Shown: one piece after another, positions 17,667-25,834 of the stretch
Layout of the letters: every line of letters starts with the position of its first letter
Numbering within the stretch: the stretch's first letter is position 1
NCBI RefSeq assembly: GCF_018531195.1
Contig: NZ_JAHDYS010000004.1
Location: 1 to 64,000, forward strand
Direction of reading: 5' to 3'
Source of the DNA: Pelotalea chapellei
GTDB taxonomy: Bacteria > Desulfobacterota > Desulfuromonadia > Geobacterales > Pseudopelobacteraceae
DNA length: 64,000 nucleotides
Position numbers and translations under genes: made by a program
Notes under the pieces: model-generated
What the model was told of the DNA's origin: nothing
What the model saw: only the letters and a program-made list of their open reading frames with translations
Database searches by the model: none

Positions 17667-18437
17667 ATGAGATCTGCATGTGAAATCCTGTTTTCCCGAA
17701 CCCTTGCTGTCCTGATGCTAACAGTTCTTTTGGTGGTGGGATCCACAACGGGGGTACGGGCCTCACTCATCACCAACACCAACGGCGATTTCTTGACCGG
17801 CGACCTTACGGGGTGGAATGCCACAGGGAATGTCGATGTTGTTTCGTATAGCACCCTACCACAGTCCTATGTGTCAAACTGGGATCTGTCGAGCTGGAAT
17901 AGCGTGATGAAAGGTAATTTTGCTCTAGTGCAGTTCGATCCAACGAATACCGGTAGCAATCACCTTACCACCGTTATTACAACAGGCGCTTCGGTCCCTA
18001 CGGTGACTTCATTTAACTACGCTGTGGCTTGGGAAGTGGTGAATCCTCTTAATCAGCCCGTTTACGAAGGCTATTTTAGAATTGAAATCGATGGGAAAAA
18101 CGATACTGGTAAAAGTCGCATGATTAGCTACAGAGATTATGGGTGGGTTACACCTCAAAATGGTCCTGCAAAGGGGGTGTTAACGGGAAGTGCTGAACTT
18201 TTGTATGGTAATTTCGAAAAAGAATACTTTACAGAGTACAGTATGACATTCAATTTTTTTAATCCTAACTTAGTCATGTCAGCGATTGTAGGCTTGGATG
18301 ATGTTGCTCTTCTAACTGAACCTGCACCCGTTGGTCCTGCCCCTGTACCGGAGCCAGCTTCGGCCATGATGCTTGCGGTCGCGGGATTGGCCGGCATGGC
18401 GGGTTGGCTGAAGAAAAGAAAAAAATCTTGTAAATAA
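17667..18437 (+). CDS. PEP-CTERM sorting-domain protein
   Basis: A 256-residue exported protein. It has an N-terminal signal peptide (about 1-33), a beta-rich middle with asparagine- and threonine-rich stretches (about 40-225, TGNVDVVSYSTLPQSYVS), and the C-terminal sorting signal: VPEPASAMM, a hydrophobic helix (LAVAGLAGMAGWL) and a basic tail KKRKKSCK. Such proteins are cut and anchored by exosortase and are linked to extracellular polysaccharide. No exosortase gene is in this window. The ATG at 17667 follows GAGGAGGT; the upstream in-frame start at 17613 would lie inside the sigma-54 promoter. The gene is visibly more AT-rich than its neighbours, a sign of separate origin. Confidence 0.88.
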   Translation: MRSACEILFSRTLAVLMLTVLLVVGSTTGVRASLITNTNGDFLTGDLTGWNATGNVDVVSYSTLPQSYVSNWDLSSWNSVMKGNFALVQFDPTNTGSNHLTTVITTGASVPTVTSFNYAVAWEVVNPLNQPVYEGYFRIEIDGKNDTGKSRMISYRDYGWVTPQNGPAKGVLTGSAELLYGNFEKEYFTEYSMTFNFFNPNLVMSAIVGLDDVALLTEPAPVGPAPVPEPASAMMLAVAGLAGMAGWLKKRKKSCK

Positions 18438-18455
18438 TAAGGTGACACGGCCTCA

Positions 18456-18520
18456 GGGGATGAAAAGGACTAGTTCCAGCTAGGGGAGCTCCCCTAGTCA
18501 ACAAAGAACTGCTCATCCCC
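18456..18520. repeat. Nested inverted repeats after the PEP-CTERM gene
   Basis: Outer arms GGGGATGA/TCATCCCC and AGTTC/GAACT enclose a perfect 18-bp palindrome CTAGGGGAGCTCCCCTAG. There is no T-tract, so it is not a standard terminator. The remaining bases up to 18666 hold no gene. Confidence 0.6.
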
Positions 18521-18666
18521 TCAAATGGAACATATCTACTGATCATCAAGAAACATCGCCAGCTCAACAAGGCACAACACGTCACGTTAATGGCAATTCA
18601 AAAGCGCTTCACAAATACGCCAATTTCCCAATCCTCCCAAACACCGCAGACAGCCTCCGAAGGATT

Positions 18667-19491
18667 TCAGAAACCAGCCTCCCACAAGATGGTCATGGTC
18701 AACAGCAGAGGGAAAAGATTGAGAACTCCCCGCAGCGCCCGCTCGCGACGCAGCAGCACCAGGGGGATCAAAACCAGGGGCAGGATGGGATAACAGAGAG
18801 CCGCCGGGCCGTTGAGCAGACCGAAGGCTGGCAGCAGCAGGGCAGCCGCGAGCAGGGCCAACAACCAGAGGCCGAACAGAGGGGAAAGTTGCTCACCGTT
18901 TCCGGGCAGGCTCGGCAGAAAGGCGGCATCAGCCGGATAATCCTGACGATGACGGCGCTGGACCAGCCAGAAGTGAGGCATCTGCCAGAGGAACAATACA
19001 CCTGAGAGAACCATGATGCGGGGATCTCCCGGAGACCCTCCTGCAACGCACCAGCCGATAAGCGGCGGCACCGCCCCGCAGAGGGCTCCGATGGGCAGGG
19101 CCAGGCCGGTGCGGCGCTTCAGGGGGGTATAGACCCCCAGATACCAGACCAGGGCTGCGCTCCCCAACACCGCCGGCAGTACACCACCCGCCTTCAAGAG
19201 CAGCATGATTCCGGCGCTGACAAGGACTGCGGCTATGCCCGTTGCAGCAGCAACCGACAGTTCCCCCTGGGGCAGCGGGCGAAGCCGGGTACGCTCCATC
19301 AACCGGTCCAGATCACGCTCCATGACCTGGTTCAGGGCCGAACCGCCGGCCGCCAAAAGCCCCACTCCACAGCAAGCCAACCAGGCCGCCACCATCTCCC
19401 TATTCCCGGGAAACAGCAGATATCCTGCCATGGTCGCCACGCCGTTCATCACTGCCAGACGCACTCGCAGCAAACGGACGAGCATCATCAT
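18667..19491 (-). CDS. ctaB: Protoheme IX farnesyltransferase (heme O synthase)
   Basis: A 274-residue UbiA-family membrane enzyme that adds a farnesyl group to heme B to make heme O, needed by the aa3-type oxidase encoded upstream. The first Asp-rich motif is NQVMERDLDRLMERTRLRPL, near residue 54; about seven to eight membrane helices are visible. It lacks the extra N-terminal segment of some homologues but spans the core. Its start overlaps the coxB stop (ATGA), so it is the last gene of the oxidase operon. No heme A synthase (ctaA) is visible in the window. Confidence 0.9.
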   Translation of the reverse strand: MMMLVRLLRVRLAVMNGVATMAGYLLFPGNREMVAAWLACCGVGLLAAGGSALNQVMERDLDRLMERTRLRPLPQGELSVAAATGIAAVLVSAGIMLLLKAGGVLPAVLGSAALVWYLGVYTPLKRRTGLALPIGALCGAVPPLIGWCVAGGSPGDPRIMVLSGVLFLWQMPHFWLVQRRHRQDYPADAAFLPSLPGNGEQLSPLFGLWLLALLAAALLLPAFGLLNGPAALCYPILPLVLIPLVLLRRERALRGVLNLFPLLLTMTILWEAGF

Positions 19492-20390
19492 TTCACGCTC
19501 CTGATGAACTCGATCAGGGCCGACACTTCCTCCTCAGACAGATGGTCAAAGGAAGGCATGATCGGCTGAAAACCTTTCACCACGAAGGCGCCAGGCTCGC
19601 GGATCGATTCCTTCAAGTATGCTTCTTCAGCCACCACCCTCCTCTTCCCGTCATCCCTTGGCGCACCGTAGAGCCCCTTGAAACTGGGGCCTGCACCGGA
19701 ACTGCCATCAAGAGAGTGGCATCCAAGACAGCCCTGTTCCTCGGCAAGTTTTTTGCCGTCAATCCCGGTGGTTTTCCCTTTACCACTGTTCTGCAGCCAG
19801 GCGGCAAATTCTGCCTTGGGCAGCGCCTCCACCGTACTTATCATCGCGGAATGATTGGTTCCGCAATAGGAGGAGCAGAAAAGATCATAGGAACCGGGCT
19901 TGCCGGCCACGAACCAGACCTGGTTTTTCTGGCCCGGCACGATGTCCCGCTTGACCCGGAAAGCCGGGAGATAGAAACCGTGGATCACATCCCGGGAAAC
20001 CAGCTCGACCTTGACCGGCTGGCCGACCGGCACATACAGCTTGTTGCTGGTGCGACCGTCCGCATAGCTGAAACTCCATGACCACATTTGAGCCGTGGCG
20101 GTGACCTCCAGCGCCCCGGCGGGAACCTGGCGCAACGACAGATAACCGGCCCAGCCGTAATAAAACATGGCCAGCACCAGCAGGGTCGGCAGGGTGATCC
20201 AGACTATCTCCAGCCAGAGATTTCCGGCAACTTGGGAAGTGGGTCGGGGTGAGCGGGAACGATGATAACGGATGACAAAGAAGAGCATGACTGCGGTAAT
20301 AGCCAGCAGCAGCACCAGACAGGCACCGAAGATAAACATGAAAACCGGATCAATGGCCTCGGTTGTTGATGTCAGGGCGGCAGGATTCAC
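19488..20390 (-). CDS. coxB: Cytochrome c oxidase subunit II with fused cytochrome c
   Basis: A 300-residue subunit II. Two membrane helices (about 18-40 and 62-83) anchor a CuA cupredoxin domain with the CSSYCGTNHSAM ligand motif. A cytochrome c domain follows, with CLGCH at residue 221 and the Met ligand in PIMPSF. A fused cytochrome c is the caa3 type, which takes electrons directly. I use GTG 20390, which shares four bases with the stop of the subunit IV gene; longer upstream frames are shadow sequence. No lipoprotein signal is present. The DVIHGFYLPAFRVKRDIVPG motif near the CuA centre is also intact. Confidence 0.92.
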   Translation of the reverse strand: MNPAALTSTTEAIDPVFMFIFGACLVLLLAITAVMLFFVIRYHRSRSPRPTSQVAGNLWLEIVWITLPTLLVLAMFYYGWAGYLSLRQVPAGALEVTATAQMWSWSFSYADGRTSNKLYVPVGQPVKVELVSRDVIHGFYLPAFRVKRDIVPGQKNQVWFVAGKPGSYDLFCSSYCGTNHSAMISTVEALPKAEFAAWLQNSGKGKTTGIDGKKLAEEQGCLGCHSLDGSSGAGPSFKGLYGAPRDDGKRRVVAEEAYLKESIREPGAFVVKGFQPIMPSFDHLSEEEVSALIEFIRSVK

Positions 20391-20686
20391 GGCAGCCCCC
20401 GGTAAAGCACATCGACAAAGGTCAGCCCCATATAGAGAGCCAGGGTTATCAGGGCCAGAAACAGCAGGCCCCGCAACAGTCGCCCCTCGTACCGCATGTG
20501 CATGAAAAAGGCGATCACCAGCCCAGCCTTGGTACAAGCGATGGTCAGCGCTCCCACGACCTTGTATCCCCCCAGATCCATACGGGTGATCAGCACGGTC
20601 AGGCCGGTCAGGATCAGCAGACAGAGCCAGACCGCAGTCAGTTTCCCATAGCTTGCAATGTGTCCTGCAGTTGTGTCAGAAGGCAT
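20387..20686 (-). CDS. Cytochrome c oxidase subunit IV (prokaryotic type)
   Basis: A 99-residue protein with three hydrophobic helices. The segment TKAGLVIAFFMHMRYEGRLL is the conserved K-x-x-L-x-x-x-F-M-H-x-R/K signature of bacterial subunit IV. It stabilises the CuB site of heme-copper oxidases. The frame is open far upstream into the subunit III gene, but the real ATG is at 20686; upstream sequence is a shadow. Eleven bases follow subunit III, and the end overlaps coxB. Confidence 0.88.
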   Translation of the reverse strand: MPSDTTAGHIASYGKLTAVWLCLLILTGLTVLITRMDLGGYKVVGALTIACTKAGLVIAFFMHMRYEGRLLRGLLFLALITLALYMGLTFVDVLYRGLP

Positions 20687-20697
20687 GACGGCGGCTC

Positions 20698-21300
20698 CTA
20701 CAGCATCAGATAATAGAGCGGAAAGATGAAGATCCAGATCAGATCCACCAGGTGCCAGTACAGGGCGCTGTTTTCCAGAAGGACGTAGTCGTGACTGTGG
20801 ATTGCTCCGCTGCGCACCTTGAGCGCCACCCAGCCCAGCAGTCCGGCACCGATCAAGACATGCAGCCCGTGAATGCCGGTGCTCAGGTAATAGAGACTGA
20901 AAAAGATCGATTCGCCGGGAGCGCCCTGAATCAAACGTGGGGAATTGGGAAAGATGCCGTGCTGAATCTTGGCGCTCCACTCCAGATACTTGATCAGCAT
21001 GAATCCTGCGGCACACAGAACTGTTCCCCCCAGAAGCCCCATGGTCAGGCGCTGCTGCCCCCGCTGAACGGCTGTGACAGCCATGGCTGCCAGCAGACTG
21101 CTGGTGAGCAGGATGACCGTATTGATCGTACCCAGAACCAGGTTGAGCTGGTGTCCCCCTGCGGAGAATTCTTTGGGATAGCGGGCAAGGTAGACTGCAT
21201 AGAGAATGAACAGGCCGCCAAACAGGAGCAGTTCGGTAAACAGAAACAGCCACATGCCAAGCTTGTCACCGTTGTAGTCAGTATGTTTCGGGTGACTCAT
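20698..21300 (-). CDS. coxC: Cytochrome c oxidase subunit III
   Basis: A 200-residue subunit III of the five-helix type, shorter than the seven-helix mitochondrial form. Typical parts are MWLFLFTELLLFGGLFILY, the central FFSLYYLSTGIHGLHVLIG and the final YWHLVDLIWIFIFPLYYL. It supports proton entry and stability of subunit I. It overlaps the coxA stop by four bases (ATGA). Confidence 0.93.
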   Translation of the reverse strand: MSHPKHTDYNGDKLGMWLFLFTELLLFGGLFILYAVYLARYPKEFSAGGHQLNLVLGTINTVILLTSSLLAAMAVTAVQRGQQRLTMGLLGGTVLCAAGFMLIKYLEWSAKIQHGIFPNSPRLIQGAPGESIFFSLYYLSTGIHGLHVLIGAGLLGWVALKVRSGAIHSHDYVLLENSALYWHLVDLIWIFIFPLYYLML

Positions 21301-22907
21301 GGCCGGCCTGTTCCTGTGAAGTCATAGGGCCCGTGGGTTACCACCGGTTCCTCTATGAAATTCTCCGTTGGCGGAGGGGTGGGGATACTCCACTCCAGAG
21401 TGGCGCCCCCCCAGGGATTGCCGGTGAAGGGTGTCCCCCGAAAGAGACCGCGAAACAGGTTCATCAGCATGATCAATAGTCCGATCGCCAGGATCCAGCT
21501 GCCAATGGTTGAAACCAGATTCAGGGTGGTGAACTCCGGCAGGTAATCGTAATAACGTCGGGGCATGCCCTTCATGCCGAGAACTTTCATGGAGAAATAG
21601 AGGACATTGAAGCCGACGAACATCAGGGCCCAGGCAACGATGGCGCCCCTTTGGGAGTAGGTGCGCCCGTAGAACTTGGGCAGCCAGTAGTGCATGGCAG
21701 CAAAGAAGGCGAAGCCGGTGCCGCCGAACATGACATAGTGGAAGTGTCCGACTACGAAGTGGGTATCATGCACATGCACATCGGTGGCGGCGGCCCCCAG
21801 AATCAGGCCGGTCAGACCTCCGATGGAAAAGAGCAGGATGAAAGAAAGAGCGAACAGCATCGGCGCTTCAAGAGAGATCGAACCTTTGTAAAGAGTCGAA
21901 ACCCAGTTAAAGACCTTGATGGCCGAAGGAATGGCAACAATGAAGGTCAGAAACGAGAAGACCAGCACGGCGTTGTCGCTCATGCCGCTGGTGAACATAT
22001 GGTGCCCCCAGACCAGGGAACCGGCGGCGGCAATGGCCAGACTAGAGAAAGCGATCATCTTGTAGCCGAAAATCGGCTTGCGCGAAAAAACAGGGATGAT
22101 ATCGGAGATGATCCCCATGGCGGGCAGGATCATGATGTACACCGCCGGATGGGAGTAGATCCAGAAGAGGTGCTGAAACATGATCGGGTCCCCTCCCCGG
22201 GAGGGGTCGAACAGGCCGGTGCCCAGCACCCGCTCGGAGAAGATCAGCACCAGCGTGATTGCCAGGATCGGCGTAGCCAGGATCTGCACCCAGGCGGTGG
22301 CATACAGTGACCAGGTGAAGAGCGGCAGGCGGGTCCAGGTCATGCCTTCCGCCCTCAAGCGGTGGATAGTGGTAACGAAATTGACCCCAGTCAGAATGGC
22401 GGAGAAACCGAGGATGAAAACCCCGACCACAGCCAGGGAGACATTGGTGCCGGTGCGGGTGCTGAAGGGGACGTAGAAGGTCCAGCCGGTGTCGGGTGCG
22501 CCTCCGCCGGTGAAGAGAGAAACCAGAATAATCACGGCGCCGGCCAGATAGAGCCACCAGGAGAAGAGGTTCAGACGCGGAAAGGCTACATCCCGGGCAC
22601 CGATCTGGATCGGCATGACCAGATTGCCGAATGCGCCCGGAAAGCCGGGGAGAATGAAGAGAAAGATCATTACCACGCCGTGCACGGTAAAGAGGGCATT
22701 GTACGTCTGGGGGCCCATGATGGTGCGCCCGGGGGCCATCAGTTCAATCCGCAGCAGCAGCCCCAGTGCGACCCCCACCAGAAAAAAGGTCAACACCGAG
22801 TAGAAATACAGCAGGCCGATGCGCTTATGGTCGGTTGAAAAGATCCAGGAACTGATACCGGTTCTGCCGGTATCATTCCAGAAATTATCGGGTGGTGCAG
22901 TGGTCAT
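21297..22907 (-). CDS. coxA: Cytochrome c oxidase subunit I, A2-type
   Basis: A 536-residue heme-copper oxidase core subunit with about 12 membrane helices. The CuB and heme ligands are present: FTVHGVVMIF (heme a), the crosslinked-His helix WIYSHPAVYIMILPAMG, WGHHMFTSG, and HDTHFVVGHFHYVM. The D-channel glutamate of A1 oxidases (HPEVY) is Ala here, and YSHPAV is the motif of A2-type oxidases such as Thermus caa3, where Tyr and Ser substitute. It reduces O2 to water and pumps protons. A good ribosome-binding site (AAAGGAGTTTC) precedes the ATG. Genes follow in the order coxA, III, IV, II, ctaB. Confidence 0.95.
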   Translation of the reverse strand: MTTAPPDNFWNDTGRTGISSWIFSTDHKRIGLLYFYSVLTFFLVGVALGLLLRIELMAPGRTIMGPQTYNALFTVHGVVMIFLFILPGFPGAFGNLVMPIQIGARDVAFPRLNLFSWWLYLAGAVIILVSLFTGGGAPDTGWTFYVPFSTRTGTNVSLAVVGVFILGFSAILTGVNFVTTIHRLRAEGMTWTRLPLFTWSLYATAWVQILATPILAITLVLIFSERVLGTGLFDPSRGGDPIMFQHLFWIYSHPAVYIMILPAMGIISDIIPVFSRKPIFGYKMIAFSSLAIAAAGSLVWGHHMFTSGMSDNAVLVFSFLTFIVAIPSAIKVFNWVSTLYKGSISLEAPMLFALSFILLFSIGGLTGLILGAAATDVHVHDTHFVVGHFHYVMFGGTGFAFFAAMHYWLPKFYGRTYSQRGAIVAWALMFVGFNVLYFSMKVLGMKGMPRRYYDYLPEFTTLNLVSTIGSWILAIGLLIMLMNLFRGLFRGTPFTGNPWGGATLEWSIPTPPPTENFIEEPVVTHGPYDFTGTGRP

Positions 22908-22984
22908 TGAAACTCCTTTGAATCTAGTGGGGACAGTGCGGCTACGCTGCGGTTAAGAGGAGAAGGGGAAAAACTTTAACCCCA

Positions 22985-23016
22985 TCACCCCGTTTTCTCG
23001 TCACCCCGTTTTCTCG
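22985..23016. repeat. Perfect tandem 16-bp duplication at the end of the Sco gene
   Basis: TCACCCCGTTTTCTCG occurs twice back to back (22985-23000 and 23001-23016). The first copy includes the Sco stop codon. A 16-bp step changes frame, so the duplication alters the protein C-terminus. Confidence 0.9.
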
Positions 23017-23851
23017 TATCCCCTTTACCTTTCCGCCTCTTGCCCCCAAGGATCAGGAAGAGCAGAAAACTGCCCGCACAGAGTATCACCACCGTGGCAC
23101 TGACCCGCAGCAGATTAAAGACATAGGTCTTGCCATGGGGGTCGAAGCTGAAACAATACTCCACCATTTTGGCGACGGTGACTCCCACCTTTCCTTCCCG
23201 CGCTTCCAGCAGCGCCAGGCTCAGGTCCTTGGCGAGAAAATTTGTTCCGTACAGGTAGCGCACAATGGTGCCGTCCCCGGACACGATCAGGCTGGCTGCC
23301 GGATGAATGAAGTCGCGCCCCCTGCGCTGGAAGCGATAGCCAACGGCGCTGGTCAGACGATGGATCGACTCACTGTCGCCGGGCAGAAACCGCCAGCCCG
23401 TTTCCGGGAAGGGGGTGCTGATTGAGGCAAGGTGCATCCGCTTTGCACGAGCCGCCTGGAACGGGGCTTCCGTGTCATCAAAGCTGATCGACAGCACCCG
23501 GTAATCCTGCCCCGGCCGGGCAGTAAGCTGCGGCAAGACCCGGGCCAGACCTCCTTGAAGGAAGTTGCAGATGTTGCTGCAGCTGTAATAGACCGGCAGG
23601 ATGATTGTCGGACCTTTAATCAGCTCTGCCAGGGTTACGGCCTGGCCGTCTTCATCGCGGAAAACGAGATTCAGGGGGATCTTGGAGCCAAGCCGTTCAT
23701 CCAGCCCTACTCCGCTCTGATCCTGCTGTTGCAGGGGATGCCGGTGTTCATCGTGCTGATCCTGGGCGGGGACAACAGTCGACTGCACCGCCAGCAGAAC
23801 CAGCAACATGACCAGGATACGGAAACCGGAATTGTAGAGCTGCATGATCAT
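22985..23851 (-). CDS. SCO1/SenC copper chaperone-like protein
   Basis: A 288-residue protein. An N-terminal signal/anchor leads to a thioredoxin-like domain with the copper-binding CSNIC pair (about 91-95) and the distal His in DFIHPAAS. A C-terminal membrane helix (about 253-273, VSATVVILCAGSFLLFLIL) is followed by a charged tail altered by a tandem duplication. Sco delivers copper to the CuA site of subunit II, fitting its position just upstream of coxA in this operon. Longer than soluble Sco proteins because of the extra helix. The ATG at 23845 is an alternative start. A 77-base gap separates it from coxA. Confidence 0.9.
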   Translation of the reverse strand: MIMQLYNSGFRILVMLLVLLAVQSTVVPAQDQHDEHRHPLQQQDQSGVGLDERLGSKIPLNLVFRDEDGQAVTLAELIKGPTIILPVYYSCSNICNFLQGGLARVLPQLTARPGQDYRVLSISFDDTEAPFQAARAKRMHLASISTPFPETGWRFLPGDSESIHRLTSAVGYRFQRRGRDFIHPAASLIVSGDGTIVRYLYGTNFLAKDLSLALLEAREGKVGVTVAKMVEYCFSFDPHGKTYVFNLLRVSATVVILCAGSFLLFLILGGKRRKGKGDTRKRGDEKTG

Positions 23852-23866
23852 GCATTCCCCATACTG

Positions 23867-24691
23867 TCAGCGGTAGGTTTTGCGCAAGAGGTGAAACAGC
23901 AGCGCTGCCAGCAGGGATGCGCCAACCGCTGCGGCACCAGCTTTGCGGCGCTGAGCCCCTACCTGGTCCAGTCTGGCCAGAGCCTGGTCGATTTTCTGTA
24001 TCTCGGCCCGAATCGCGGCTGTCTCCCCCTTGATCCTGGTCAAATCAACGTTGTGGAACAGTGTGTGGAAGCGGTTGCGTGTTGCGAAAAGCCCTTTCTC
24101 CAGCCGGTCCGTATCCGCACCGATCTGCTTGTAGGCGGCTATGCGCATGTCGGTGGCCAGCAGCATGGCTTCAGTGGCCTGCATGGCGGCCTTGATGGCC
24201 CCGGCACGCTCGTAACTGTGGCAGCTGCTGCAGCTCTTTTCGTTGATCAGATCGAGCGAGGCCTTGACGACCCGATGGTTGCCGTGACAGGTGACACAAG
24301 TCGGCCCTCTTTTCCCCAGTGCACGGCCATGGGCGCTGGCGAGATAATCCTTGAGGACCCCCACATGGCAGCGGCCGCAGAAGGCTGGTATCTCTGTCTG
24401 CCGGGGAACACCGAGAAAACCACGGGCCGGGTTCATCGCATCGGCCATGTCCTTTGGATCGCCGCCATGGCAGTTGTTGCAGGCAATGCCGTTTTCGGCA
24501 TGGATACTGGCCCGCCATAGGGCAACCGGGCGGCTGTACTGCTCCGGCAGGTTGGCGTGGCACTGCAGGCAGACAATTTCATTTTCGGCCGAAAGCGCCG
24601 GAACCGGTCGCGCCAGCACAGTCAAAGCTGCAAGAATGCAGAGGGTCCAGACAAACATGCCGTTCTTTTTGGAAAGACTGAAGTAGTTCAT
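23867..24691 (-). CDS. Pentaheme c-type cytochrome, membrane-anchored
   Basis: A 274-residue exported protein with five CxxCH heme sites: CLQCH 41-45, CNNCH 71-75, CGRCH 105-109, CVTCH 132-136 and CSSCH 154-158. The signal helix is about 13-33. After the hemes comes a helical, charged region (about 165-240) and a C-terminal membrane helix (about 247-267). It occupies the position of cytochrome c1 between the cytochrome b gene and the oxidase genes, and its start overlaps the cytochrome b stop (ATGA). It likely takes electrons from the Rieske protein and passes them to coxB; this role is inferred from position. No CxxCH resembles a c1 domain. Confidence 0.92.
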   Translation of the reverse strand: MNYFSLSKKNGMFVWTLCILAALTVLARPVPALSAENEIVCLQCHANLPEQYSRPVALWRASIHAENGIACNNCHGGDPKDMADAMNPARGFLGVPRQTEIPAFCGRCHVGVLKDYLASAHGRALGKRGPTCVTCHGNHRVVKASLDLINEKSCSSCHSYERAGAIKAAMQATEAMLLATDMRIAAYKQIGADTDRLEKGLFATRNRFHTLFHNVDLTRIKGETAAIRAEIQKIDQALARLDQVGAQRRKAGAAAVGASLLAALLFHLLRKTYR

Positions 24692-25791
24692 GAGTAGTGC
24701 CCCCAGATGCTCAGTCCGATCCAGAGCAGTAGACCAAGAACAGTACAGGTCATGAACACGGGACGCTTCAGGGGGTGTCGTTCCGCACCCCGGTCTATGA
24801 AGGGCAGCAGCGCCAGAAACGTCATGGCCAGCCCCTGCACGGCCAGGCCGATGATTTCACTGGGGAATATCTTCAATGTCTGGTAGTTGGCCAGAAAATA
24901 CCATTCCGGCTTGATGTGGGCCGGGGTCAGGTAGGGGTTGGCCGGGACAAAGGCTGCTGACGGGAAAAAAACATAGGGATTAAAGAAGACGACCGCAAGG
25001 AAAAAAGCCAGATACAGTGAGATGGAGCGCAGGTCTTCGAGGAGGTAGTTGGGGAAAAAGGGGATTCCTCCCGGATGCTTCTCGTAGTGATAGCTTTCGC
25101 CTGTCCAGTGGTTGCTCGTATCCGACCGGCCAAAGGGGGGACTGGAGATGCCGGTGCGCTTCAGCAGGAAGAGGTGGACTCCGATCAGGGCGGCAATACC
25201 AGCCGGAATGAGTGCCACGTGCAAGGCGAAAAAACGTCCCAGCGTATGGGGTCCGACCTGCTTGCCCCCTCTCAGAAACTCCACCAGAAACTGACCAATG
25301 ACAGGGATGGCGCCAACACTGTTGGTGGCTACGGTGGTGGCCCAGTAGGAAAGCTGGCTCCAGGGCAGCAGGTAGCCGGTCAGGGAGATTGCCTGAACCA
25401 GACTCAGCAGAATGAAGCCGGTCAGCCAGTTCAATTCCCGGGGGCGCTTATAGCTTCCCATAAACAGCACCGACAACATGTGCAGCAGCAGCACCAGCAC
25501 CATCATGTTCGATCCGACGGCATGGCACATGCGGATCAGCCAGCCGAAGGGAACCTGGTTCATGATGGTTGCAACGCTGGTAAAAGCCTTGTCCGCATCG
25601 GGCACGTAGTAAATCAGCAGCAGGATTCCGCTGACCACCTGTAGCGCAAAGATGAACAGCAATACGCTGCCCAGGGAGTACCATGCATTGATGTTGCGAG
25701 GGAGCAGGTAACCGGTCAGCTCTCGAGCCACCACTTCGCGCGCATTTATACGCACATCGAGCCATTCATACAGTTTATCAAGCAGGATCAT
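24688..25791 (-). CDS. Cytochrome b of a bc/b6c-type quinol-oxidising complex
   Basis: A 367-residue membrane protein with a cytochrome b core joined to subunit-IV-like helices. Two heme-ligand His pairs are visible: CHAVGSNMMVLVLLLH (13 residues between) and LHVALIPAGIAALIGVH (14 between). The one-residue longer second pair is the b6/b6c-type spacing. The quinol-oxidation motif PEWYFL is intact (KPEWYFLANYQTLKI). With the Rieske gene upstream it forms a quinol:cytochrome c reductase. It has about eight helices and normal length for a fused form. Confidence 0.93.
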   Translation of the reverse strand: MILLDKLYEWLDVRINAREVVARELTGYLLPRNINAWYSLGSVLLFIFALQVVSGILLLIYYVPDADKAFTSVATIMNQVPFGWLIRMCHAVGSNMMVLVLLLHMLSVLFMGSYKRPRELNWLTGFILLSLVQAISLTGYLLPWSQLSYWATTVATNSVGAIPVIGQFLVEFLRGGKQVGPHTLGRFFALHVALIPAGIAALIGVHLFLLKRTGISSPPFGRSDTSNHWTGESYHYEKHPGGIPFFPNYLLEDLRSISLYLAFFLAVVFFNPYVFFPSAAFVPANPYLTPAHIKPEWYFLANYQTLKIFPSEIIGLAVQGLAMTFLALLPFIDRGAERHPLKRPVFMTCTVLGLLLWIGLSIWGHYS

Positions 25792-25834
25792 ACTTTTTCC
25801 TTGCCTCTTTTATAGTTCAGCGACAGACAACCAT

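Noticed and set aside
18456-18520. Integron attC site
   Set aside because: The nested palindrome lacks the GTTRRRY core and conserved R/L box layout.
20687-21253. Upstream extension of the subunit IV frame
   Set aside because: Only the last 99 residues look like subunit IV. The rest overlaps coxC and has shadow composition.
23432-24520. 362-codon plus-strand frame over the Sco and pentaheme genes
   Set aside because: It lies opposite two well-supported genes and has no recognisable domain.
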